From Aphelocoma coerulescens (taxonomy: Eukaryota > Chordata > Aves > Passeriformes > Corvidae), in NCBI RefSeq assembly GCF_041296385.1, contig NW_027183523.1, positions 124,001 to 188,000 on the forward strand: a DNA stretch of 64,000 bases, in the 5' to 3' direction. The notes under the pieces were generated by a model that did no database searches, was not told the origin of the DNA, and saw nothing but the letters and a program-made list of their open reading frames with translations. Shown in pieces: positions 43,101 through 55,100 of the stretch. Each line of letters opens with the position of its first letter. Position 1 is the first letter of the stretch. The position numbers were made by a program, and so were the translations under genes.

Positions 43101-46100
43101 TCCCCGCAGGTCCCGGACTGGGGGTGACCCCAACCCCGCGGTGTCCCCGTGTCCCCGTAGGGTCCTGGGTCCCCTCCGGACCTGGGGGTGACCCCGACCC
43201 CTCGGTGACCCCAACCCCTCGGTGTCCCCGCAGGTTCTGGGTCCCCTCCGGGCCTGGGGGTGACCCCGACCCCTCGGTGTCCCCGCAGGGTTCTGGGTCC
43301 CCTCCGGGCCTGGGGGTGACCCCGACCCCTCGGTGTCCCCGCAGGGTTCTCGGTGGACTCCGGCGCGGGGCTGACGAGGCCACAGCAGCTGAGCTTTGTC
43401 ACCGGCGCCCCCCGCGCCAACCACACGGGCGCCGTGGTCATCCTGCGTCGCGACAGCGCCAATCGCCTGGTGGCCGAGGCCGTGCTGGCCGGCCACCAAC
43501 TGACCTCGGCCTTCGGCCACGCTGTGGCCGTCCTGGACCTCAACAGCGACGGGTGGGTTTTGGGGGGGGGGGGAAGGGGGGGTGTGGGACACGTTGGTGT
43601 CACCTTTGTCACCGTGGGACGCGTCCGCGGTCACTGTCACCGTGTCTGTGTCCCCCGCGGGGCTGCGGACCCCCCGAAATCACGGCGAGACCCCCGAGAG
43701 TAGAGCACTGCCCCCCCCCTTCCCTCCCCCCCGGCACGCCCAGTTCTCGAGGGTTCTCCAGTCCCTGAGTCCCCCCCCCCCCAATCGCAGGGACCCCCCC
43801 CTCCCCAAAATGCCGGGGAGACCCCACGGGCAGAGCCCACCCTGGGATCCCCCCAATCCCCGAGGACCCCGCCCAAACCGGAGACTCCCCCCAAAATCCC
43901 GGGGAGACCCCACGGGCAGAGCCCACTCTGGGATCCCCCCAATCCCCGAGGACCCCGCCCAACCCCTGGGACACCCCGAAATCCCGGGGAGACCCCACGG
44001 GCAGAGCCCACCCTGGGACCCCCCCCAATCCCCGAGGACCCCGCCCAAACCTGAGACTCCCCCCAAAATCCCGGGGAGACCCCACGGGCAGAGCCCACCC
44101 TTGGAATCCTCCATCCCCACAACCCCTGGGACCCCCCAAAATCCCGATGAGACCCCCCTGGGCCCCACCCACCCCAGAACCCCCCATCCCCGAGGATCCC
44201 TCCCCAACCCCTGGGACCCCCCAAAATCCCGATGAGATCCCACGGGCAGAGCCCACCCCAGAACCCCCCATCCCCGAGGATCCCCCCAAAATCCCGATGA
44301 GACCCCCCTGGGCCCCACCCACCCCAGAACCCCCCATCCCCGAGGATCCCTCCCCAACCCCTGGGACCCCCAAAAATCCCGATGAGACCCCCCTGGGCCC
44401 ATCCCACCCCTGGGACCCCCCCTCCCTCAGGATCCCCCCAACCCCTGGGACCCCCCAAAATCCCGATGAGACCCCACGGGCAGAGCCCACCCTTGGAATC
44501 CCCCACTGCCAGGACCCCCCCCAACCCCTGGGACCCCCAAAATCCCGATGAGACCCCCACGGGCAGAGCCCACCCCAGAACCCCCCATCCCCGAGGATCC
44601 CCCCAAAATCCCGATGAGATCCCACGGGCAGAGCCCACCCTTGGAATCCCCCACTGCCAGGACCCCCCCCAACCCCTGGGACCCCCCAAAATCCCGATGA
44701 GACCCCCCTGGGCCACCCACCCCAGAACCCCCCATCCCCGAGGATCCCTCCCCAACCCCTGGGACCCCCAAAATCCCGATGAGACCCCCCTGGGCCCATC
44801 CCACCCCTGGGACCCCCCCTCCCCCAGGATCCCCCCAACCCCTGGGACCCCCCAAAATCCCGATGAGATCCCACGGGCAGAGCCCACCCCAGAACCCCCC
44901 ATCCCCAAGGATCCCCCCAACCCCTGGGACCCCCCAAAATCCCGATGAGACCCCCCTGGGCCACACCCACCCCAGAACCCCCCATCCCCGAGGATCCCTC
45001 CCCAACCCCTGGGACCCCCCAAAATCCCGATGAGACCCCCCTGGGCCCATCCCACCCCTGGGACCCCCCATCCCCGAGGATCCCCCCAACCCCTGGGACC
45101 CCCCAAAATCCCGATGAGACCCCCACGGGCAGAGCCCACCCCAGAACCCCCCATCCCCGAGGATCCCCCCAAAATCCCGATGAGACCCCCCCATGGCCCC
45201 ATCTCACCCCAGAACCCCCCATCCCCGAGGATCCCCCCCAACCCCTGGGACCCCCCAAAATCCCGATGAGACCCCCCTGGGCCCATCCCACCCCTGGGAC
45301 CCCCCTCCCTCAGGATCCCCCCAACCCCTGGGACCCCCCAAAATCCCGATGAGACCCCCACGGGCAGAGCCCACCCCAGAACCCCCCATCCCCGAGGATC
45401 CCCCCAAAATCCCGATGAGACCCCCCTGGGCCCCACCCACCCCAGAACCCCCCATCCCCGAGGATCCCTCCCCAACCCCTGGGACCCCCCAAAATCCCGA
45501 TGAGATCCCACGGGCAGAGCCCACCCCAGAACCCCCCATCCCCGAGGATCCCCCCAAAATCCCGATGAGATCCCACGGGCAGAGCCCACCCTTGGAATCC
45601 CCCACTGCCAGGACCCCCCCCAACCCCTGGGACCCCCAAAATCCCGATGAGACCCCCCTGGCCCCATCCCACCCCAGAACCCCCCATCCCCGAGCATCCC
45701 TCCCCAACCCCTGGGACCCCCCAAATCCCGATGAGACCCCCTGGGCCCATCCCACCCCTGGGACCCCCCCTCCCCCAGGATCCCCCCAACCCCTGGGACC
45801 CCCCAAAATCCCGATGAGATCCCACGGGCAGAGCCCACCCCAGAACCCCCCATCCCCGAGGATCCCCCAAAATCCCGATGAGACCCCCCTGGGCCCCACC
45901 CACCCCAGAACCCCCCATCCCCGAGGACCCCCCCCAACCCCTGGGACCCCCAAAATCCCGATGAGACCCCCCCTGGCCCCATCCCACCCCTGGGACCCCC
46001 GAGGTGGGTGTGGGGGTGTGTGTGTGGGGGGGGGTGACAGATCCGTGTTCCCCCCCCGCCCCCCAAAGCTGGATGGACCTGGCCGTGGGGGCCCCCCACT

Positions 46101-49100
46101 TTTTCGAGCGGCAGGAGGAGATCGGGGGGGCCGTGTACGTCTACATCAACCCGGGGGGGCTGTGGGGCAGCGCGACCCCCCTGCGCCTCAACGGCACCCG
46201 CGGCTCCATGTTCGGGGCGGCCCTGAGCTCCGCCGGGGACCTCAACCGCGATGGGTTCGAGGGTGAGGGGCTTTGGGGGGGGTTTAGGGGGGATTTGGGG
46301 TCTGGGGATGGACGCCAGCCACGATGGGTTGGAGGGTGAGGGGATTTGGGGGGGATTTTGGGGGGATTTGGGGTCTGGGGATGGACGCCAGCCACGATGG
46401 GTTGGAGGGTGAGGGGATTTGGGGGGTGTTTGGGGGGGGTTTAGGGGGGATTTGGGGTCTGGGGATGGACCCCAGCCACGATGGGTAGGAGGGTGAGGGG
46501 ATTTGGGGGGGATTTGGAGGGTTTGGGGGGGATTTAAGGGGGATTTGGGGTCCTTGAGGGTTGGGGATGGACCTCAAGTGCGATGGGTTGAAGGGTGAGG
46601 GGCTTTGGTGGGGGTTTAGGGGGGATTTGGGGTCTGGGGATGGACCCCAGCCACGATGGGTTGGAGGGTGAGGGGATTTTGGGGGGGATTTAGGGGGGAT
46701 TTGGGGTCTGGGGATGGACCTCAGCCATGATGGGTTGGAGGGTGAGGGGCTTTGGGGGGGATTTAGGGGGGATTTGGGGTCTGGGGATGGACCTCAGCCA
46801 TGATGGGTTGGAGGGTGAGGAGATTTGGGGGTGTTTGGGGGGGATTTGGGGGGGATTTGGGGTCCTTGAGGGTTGGGGATGGACGCCAGCCACGATGGGT
46901 TGGAGGGTGAGGGGATTTGGGGGTGTTTGGGGGGGTTTTAGGGGGGATTTGGGGTCTGGGGATGGACCCCAGCCACGATGGGTTGGAGGGTGAGGGGATT
47001 TGGGGGGGATTTAGGGGGGATTTGGGGTCTGGGATGGACCTCAGCCACAATGGGTTGGAGGGTGAGGGGATTTGGGGGGCTTTGGGGGGGATTTAAGGGG
47101 GATTTGGGGTCTGGGGATGGACCTCAAGTGTGATGGGTTGGAGGGTGAGGGGCTTTGGGGGGGGTTTAGGGGGGATTTGGGGTCTGGGGATGGACCCCAG
47201 CCACGATGGGTTGGAGGGTGAGGGGATTTGGGGGGGGTTTAGGGGGGATTTGGGGTCTGGGGATGGACCTCAGCCACGATGGGTTTAAGGGTGAGGGGCT
47301 TTGGGGGGCTTTGGGGGGGATTTAGGGGGGATTTGGGGTCTGGGATGGACCTCAGCCACGATGGGTTGGAGGGTGAGGGGATTTGGGGGGGTTTAGGGGG
47401 GATTTGGGGTCTGGGGATGGACCTCAGCCACGATGGGTTGGAGGGTGAGGGGATTTGGGGGTGTTTGGGGGGGATTTAGGGGGGATTTGGGGTCTGGGGA
47501 TGGACCTCAAGTGCGATGGGTTGGAGGGTGAGGGGCTTTGGGGGCTTTGGGGGGGATTTAGGGGGGATTTGGGGTCTGGGGATGGACCCCAGCCACGATG
47601 GGTTGGAGGGTGAGGGGATTTGGGGGGGATTTAGGGGGGATTTGGGGTCTGGGATGGACGCCAGCCACGATGGGTTGGAAGGTGAGGGGATTTGGGGGGG
47701 ATTTAGGGGGGATTTGGGGTCTGGGGATGGACCTCAGCCATGATGGGTTGGAGGGTGAGGAGATTTGGGGGGGGTTTAGGGGGGATTTGGGGTCTGGGGA
47801 TGGACCTCAAGTGTCATGGGTTGGAGGGTGAGGGGATTTGGGGGGGGTTTAGGGGGGATTTGGGGTCTGGGGATGGACCTCAGCCACGATGGGTTTAAGG
47901 GTGAGGGGCTTTGGGGGGCTTTGGGGGGGATTTAGGGGGGATTTGGGGTCTGGGGATGGACCTCAGCCATGATGGGTTGGAGGGTGAGGGGATTTGGGGG
48001 GGATTTAGGGGGGATTTGGGGTCTGAGGATGGACCTCAGCCATGATGGGTTGGAGGGTGAGGGGATTTGGGGGTGTTTGGGGGGGATTTGGGGGGGATTT
48101 GGGGTCCTTGAGGGTTGGGGATGGACCCCAGCCACGATGGGTTGGAGGGTGAGGGGCTTTGGGGGGGATTTAGGGGGGATTTGGGGTCTGGGGATGGACC
48201 TCAAGTGTGATGGGTTGGAGGGTGAGGGGCTTTGGGGGGGATTTAGGGGGGATTTGGAGGGGGGATTTGGGGTCTGGGGATGGACCTCAGCCACGATGGG
48301 TTGGAGGGTGAGGGGATTTGGGGGTGTTTGGGGGGGATTTGGGGGGGATTTGGGGTCCTTGAGGGCTGGGGATGGACCTCAAGTGCGATGGGTTGAAGGG
48401 TGAGGGGCTTTGGTGGGGGTTTAGGGGGGATTTGGGGTCTGGGGATGGACCCCAGCCACGATGGGTTGGAGGGTGAGGGGATTTGGGGGGGTGTTTGGGG
48501 GGGATTTGGGGGGATTTGGGGTCCTTGAGGGTTGGGGATGGACCTCAAGTGCGATGGGTTGAAGGGTGAGGGGCTTTGGGGGGGGGTTAAGGGGGGATTT
48601 GGGGTCTGGGGATGGACCTCAGCCACGATGGGTTGGAGGGTGAGGGGATTTGGGGTGTTTGGGGGGGATTTGGGGTCTGGGGATGGACCTCAAGTGTGAT
48701 GGGTTGGAGGGTGAGGGGATTTGGGGGGGATTTAGGGGGGATTTGGGGTCTGGGGATGGACCCCAGCCACGATGGGTTGGAGGGTGAGGGGATTTGGGGG
48801 TGTTTGGGGGGATTTAAGGGGGATTTGGGGTCCTTGAGGGTTGGGGATGGACCTCAAGTGCGATGGGTTGGAGGGTGAGGGGCTTTGGTGGGGGTTTAGG
48901 GGGGATTTGGGGTCTGGGGATGGACCTCAGCCACGATGGGTTGGAGGGTGAGGGGATTTGGGGGAATTTGGAGGGTTTGGGGGGGATTTAAGGGGGATTT
49001 GGGGTCTCTGAGGGCTGGGGATGGACCTCAAGTGTGATGGGTTGGAGGGTGAGGGGCTTTGGGGGCTTTGGGGGGATTTAAGGGGGATTTAAGGGGGATT

Positions 49101-52100
49101 TAGGGGGAATTTGGGGTCTGGGGATGGACCTCAACCACAATGGGTTTGAGGGTCAGGGGCTTTGGGGGATTTGGGGTCTGGGGATGGACCTCAAGTGTGA
49201 TGGGTTGGAGAGTGAGGGGCTTTTGGGCGGCTTTGAGGGATATTTGGGGGGGATTTAGGGGGATTTGGGATCCTTGAGGGCTGGGGATGGACCTCAAGTG
49301 TGATGGGTTGGAGGGTAAGGGGTTTTGGTGGGTCGTTGGGGGGTTTGGGGGATTTGGGGGGGATTTGGGGTCTAGGGATGGACCTCAAGTGTGATGGGTT
49401 GGAGGGTGAGGGGCTTTGGAGGGTTTGGGGGGGATTTGGGGGAGTTTTGGGGGGGCTTTGGGGGCTTTTGGGGCGGATTTGGGCTCTCCAAGACCTGCGC
49501 GTGCTGCAACCGCAGCCCCTCGACCGTGACAGAATTGAGGGCGTTTCGGGCCTTTTTGGGGTACCCTTATCCTGCCGAGGAGGGGGTGCCGGTGCCACTT
49601 GGGGGGGGGGGTCTGACCCCCAAAACCCCCCCCTTTTCCCCCCCAGACCTGGCTGTGGGGCCCCTTTTGACGGAGCGGGCAAAGTTTTCATTTACCACGG
49701 CAGCGCCCTGGGCATCGTCACCAGCCCGGCGCAGGTGAGGGGGTCCCGGGGGTGTCCCTGGGGGGGGGGTCCCGGGGGGGTCCCGGGGGGGGGGGTCCCG
49801 GCTCACCCAGAGCCTCCCCCCACCCCTGCCCAGGTGCTGGACGGGGAGGCCGTGGGGGTCTCGGCCTTTGGGTACGCGCTGTCGGGGGGCTGGACGTGGA
49901 TGGGAACCTGTACCCCGACCTGCTCGTGGGGTCCCTGTCGGACACCGTGGTGCTCTACAGGTGAGACCCCCACCCCAAAAAATCCCGATCCTGGGAGCCC
50001 CCAATTCCTGACAATCCCCAGACCTCAGGGTGTCGTCGTCGTCCCCCCTCCCCCCCAGAGATGGGACCCCCATTCCAGACGACCCCCCCCAAATCCCTGA
50101 GTACTTCCCACCCCTGGACATCCCTCAAATCCCTGAGACCCCCCCAAATCCCTCAGGACGCCCCCATCTCAGAGTCTCCCCAAATCCCTCAGGACCCCCC
50201 CCCCAAATCCCGAGTCCCTCCAAACCCGAGTCCCCCCCAAATCCCTGAGACCCCCCCAAATCCCGATCCTGGGGAGCCCCCAATTCCTGACAATCCCAGA
50301 CCTCAGGGTGTCCCCCCCCCTCCCCCCAGAGTTGGGACCCCCCAGGAGCCCCAATTCCTGACAATCCCCAGACCTCAGGGTGTCGTCGTCGTCCCCCCTC
50401 CCCCCCAGAGATGGGACCCCCATTCCGGAGGACCCCCCCCAAATTCCTGAGTACTTTCCACCCCTGGACATCCCTCAAATCCCTGAGACCCCCCCCCCCC
50501 AAATCCCTCAGGACTCCCCCCTCCCCGAGTTCCCCCAAATCCCCGAGTTCCCCCAAACCCGAGTCCCCCCAAATCCCTGAGACCCCCCCCCAAATCCCTC
50601 AGGACTCCCCCATCCCCGAGTTCCCCCAAATCCCCGAATCCCCCCAAACCCGAGTCCCCCCAAATCCCTCCGGACCCCCCCAAATCCCTGAGACCCTCCC
50701 AAATCCCTCAGGACTCCCCCATCTCGGAGTCCCCCCAAATCCCTGAGTCCCCTCTCAAATCCCTGAGTCCCCCCAAACTCGACTCCCCCAAATCCCTCAG
50801 GGACCCCCCAAATCCCTGAGACCCTCCCAAATCCCTCAGGACCCCCCCCAAATCCCCGAGTCCCCCCAAATCCCTGAGACCCCCCCAAATCCCCGAGTCC
50901 CCCCAAATCCCTGACACCCCCCCAAACCCAAATCCCCCAAACCCCCGAGTCCCCCCAAATCCCGAATCCCCCCAAACCCGACTCCCCCCAAACCCAAATC
51001 CCCCCCACCTCGCCTCTCCCTCCACCCCTCCAGCGCTTCCCGTGCACTGCCGGGGGTCCCTCCCAGGGCTGGGGGTGCTCTCCGAAGTTGGGGGGCTCCC
51101 CCGGGGGACCCCCATTTCCCTCCCTCCCACCCCCCCAGAGCTCGGCCGGTGGTCCACGTGTCCCGGAACGTGTCCGTGCTGCCGCCCCACATCGACCTGG
51201 AGCAGAGCAGCTGCCGCCACCGGGACGGCGTCTGGTGGGTGCCACCCTGTCCCCCCCCCCCCACCCCGGGTCCCCTCCCCCCTCGACCCGACCCTCTACG
51301 GGGGCGGCGGGACCCCCCCAGTGACCCCCAGTGACCCCCCCCCCAGTGTGGAGGTGCGAGCGTGTTTCAGCTACACGGCCAGTCCGGCCACCTACAGCCC
51401 CCGGCTCGGTGAGTGGGGGGCGTGGGCACCCCCGGGGGACCCCCCCCCTGAGCCCTGAGGGTCCCCCCGACCACCCCCCATTCCTGGGGATCCCCCCCCG
51501 CCCCGCCCCCTGTCCTTGAGGATGCCGAAATCCCTGAGTGTGTCGCCCATTCCTGGGGTTCCCCCATTCCCTGGGGGGTTCCTCCCACGTTGTTATTTCG
51601 GGGAGTTCCCGGTCCCTGAAGAGCCCCGCCCCTCCCCCCCTCCATTATTTGGGGTCTTCGCCATCCTTTGGGATCCCCCCCAATCCCAGAGTTCCCCCCC
51701 CATCCTTTGGGATCCCCCCCCAATCCCAGAGTTCCCCCCCCACCCTTCAGGACCCCCCCCAATCCCAGAGTCCCCCCCCATCCTTTGGGATCCCCCCCAA
51801 TCCCAGAGTCCCCCCCCATCCTTTGGGATCCCCCCTAATCCCAGAGTCCCCCCCCATCCTTTGGGATCCCCCACCCTTCAGGATTCCCCCCATCCTTTGG
51901 GATCCCCCCTCCTTTGGGATCCCCCACCCCTCAGGATTCCCCCCATCCTTTGGGATCCCCCCCAACCCCAGAGTCCCCCCCCCATCCTTTGGGATCCCCC
52001 CCACCCCTCAGGATTCCCCCCATCCTTTGGGATCCCCCCCACCCCTCAGGATCCCCCCCCCATCCTTTGGGATCCCCCCCAACCCCAGAGTCCCCCCCCA

Positions 52101-55100
52101 TCCTTTGGGATCCCCCCCACCCCTCAGGATCCCCCCCATCCTTTGGGATCCCCCCCAATCCCAGAGTCCCCCCCCATCCTTTGGGATCCCCCCCATCCTT
52201 TGGGATCCCCCCCCCCATCCCAGAGTCCCCCCCCCATCCTTTGGGATCCCCCATCCTCTGGGATCCCCCACCCCTCAGGTTCCCCCCCACCCCTCAGGAT
52301 CCCCCCCCCATCCTTTGGGGATCCTGCACCCCTCAGGACCCCCCCCAATCCCAGAGTTCCCCCCATCCTTTGGGATCCCCCACCCCTCAGGATCCCCCCC
52401 CATCCTTTGGGATCCCCCACCCTTCAGGACCCCCCCCAATCCCAGAGTTCCCCCCATCCTTTGGGGATCCCGCACCCCTCAGGATCCCCCTCCCCATCCT
52501 TTGGGGATCCCCCACCCCTCAGGTTCCCCCCCACCCCTCAGGATCCCCCCCCCCCCATCCTTTGGGATCCCCCACCCCTCAGGACCCCCCTCCCCAACCC
52601 CGGTGCCCCCCCCAGAGCTGCAGTTCGTGCTGGAGGCGGACGCGGAGCGGCGCCGGCGGGGGCAAGCGCCCCGGGTGGCCTTCCTGGCCCGGGGGCCCGC
52701 GGACCCCGAGCACCGAATCTCGGGGACCCTGGAGCTGCCCCGGCAGCGCGAGCGCGGCTGCGTCACCGCCACCTTCCGGCTGCACGTGCGTGCTTCGGCC
52801 TCCTCGGCCTCCTCTTCCTCACCCTCGCCCTCAGCATCCTCGTCCTCGCTGCGCTCACCTTCCTCAGGCTCGCCCTGCTCAGCTTCTTCTTCTTCTTCCT
52901 CACCGTCGGCCTCAGCCTCATCTTCCTCAGCCTCATCTTCCTCAGCCTCATTCTCCTCATCCTCATCCCCATCTTCATCCTCATTCTCCATCCTTCTCAT
53001 CCTCATCCCCATTTTCATCCCCATCCTCCTCATCCCCATCCCCATCCCCATCCTCCTCATCCTCATCCCCATCCTCCTCATCCCCGTCCCCATCCCTATC
53101 TTCATCTCCATCTTCATCCTCGTCCTCCTCATCCTCATCCCTGTCTCCATTTTCATCCCCATCCTCCTCATCCCCATCTTCATCCCCATCTTCCTCATCC
53201 CCATCCTCCTCATCCTCATCCCCGTCCCCATCTTCATCCCCATCCTTGTCATCCCCATCCCCATCCTCCTCCTCCCCGTCCCCATCTTCATCCCCATCCT
53301 CCTCATCCTCATCCTTCTCCTCCCCATCCCCATCCTCATCGTCCTCATCCCCATCCTCATCCCCATCTTCATCCCCATCCCCATCTTCATCCCCATCCTC
53401 CTCATCCTCATCCTCCTCATCCTCATCCTCATCTCCACCTCCATCTTCATCTTCATCCTCCTCATCCTCATCCCTGTCTCCATTTTCATCCCCATCCTCC
53501 TCATCCTCATCCTCATCCCCATCCTCTCCATCCCCATCTTCATCCTCCTCATCCTCCTCCCCATCTCCATCCCCATCCTCGTCTTCATCCCCATCCCCAT
53601 CCTCATCTCCATCTTCATCCTCGTTCTCCTCATCCTCATCCCTGTCTCCATTTTCATCCCCATCCTCCTCATCCTCATCCCCATCCCCATCCTCTCCATC
53701 CCCATCCCTATCCCCATCCTCCCCATCCTCATCTTCATCCCCATCCTCCTCATCTTCATCTTCATCCCCATCCCCATCCCCATCCCCATCCCCATCCCCA
53801 TCCCCATCCTCCCCATAATCATCTTCATCCCCATCCTCCTCATCCCCATCCTCCTCATCCCCATCCTCCCCATCCTCATCCTCATCCTCCTCATCCTCAT
53901 CTTCATCCTCATCCTCCTCATCCTCATCTTCATCCCCATCCTCCTCATCTTCATCCTCATTCCCATCCCCATCCCCATCCCCATCCCCATCCTCATCCTC
54001 CCCATCCTCATCTTCATCCCCATCCTCCTCATCTTCATCCTCATCTCCATCTCCATCTTCATCCTCATCCTCCCCATCCTCATCTTCATCCCCATCCTCA
54101 TCTTCATCCCCATCCTCCCCCTCCCCCTCCCCCTCCCCATCCCCATCCCCATCCCCCCGTTCCCCCCAGGTGTGCCAGCACCTCCCGGCTCCCCGAGTGC
54201 CCCCCTGACCTTCCTCCTCCTCCTCCTCCTCCTCCCCCTGTGCCGCAGGACGACATCCGGGACAAGCTGCGCCCCATCGCTGTCACCCTCGCCTACGCCA
54301 TCGGGGGCCCGCGGGGGTGGCACCGGGGGGGCCGGGGGCCGCCGCTGCCCCCGCTGTCCCCTGCGCTCAGCCCCCGCCAGCCCAGCACGCACCGCGCCGA
54401 GGTGGGCACCGGCCACGCCCGAGTGGCACCTGAGGGTCACCTGTGTGTCCCCCCCCCAATCCCAGTGTCCCCCAATCCCAGTTTGGGACACCCGGAGTGG
54501 CACCTGTGTCCCCCCCCAATCCCAGTGTCCCCCAATCCCAGTTTGGGACACCCGGAGTGGCACCTGTGTCCCCCCCCAATCCCAGTGTCCCCCAATCCCA
54601 GTTTGGGACACCCGGAGTGTCACCTGTGTCCCCCAATCCCAGTTTGGGACACCCGGAGTGTCACCTGTGTCCCCCCCCCCCAATCCCAGTGTCCTCCAAT
54701 CCCAGTTTGGGACACCCGGAGTGTCACCTGTGTCCCCCAATCCCAGTTTGGGACACCCAGAGTGTCACCTGTGTCCCCCCAGTGTCCCCCACAGTGTCCC
54801 CCCCAGTGTCCTCCAATCTCAGTTTGGGACACCCAGAGTGTCACCTGTGTCCCCCCCACCCAGTGTCCCCCCCACCCAGTGTCCCCCAATCCCAGTTTGG
54901 GACACCCGGAGTGGCACCCGTGTCCCCTAATCCCAGTTTGGGACACCCGGAGTGTCACCTGTGTCCCCCCCCAATCCCAGTGTCCCCCAATCCCAGTTTG
55001 GGACACCCGGAGTGTCACCTGTGTCCCCCCCATTGTCGCCGTGTCCCCCCCTTGGCACCGTGTCCCCCCCATTGTCGCCGTGCCCCCCCCTTGGCACCGT

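Noticed and set aside
49647..49960. ITGA7 as a pseudogene because of two frameshifts
   Set aside because: All 21 exons have intact splice sites and conserved residues, and both lesions are single-G losses in G-runs, typical of sequencing error.
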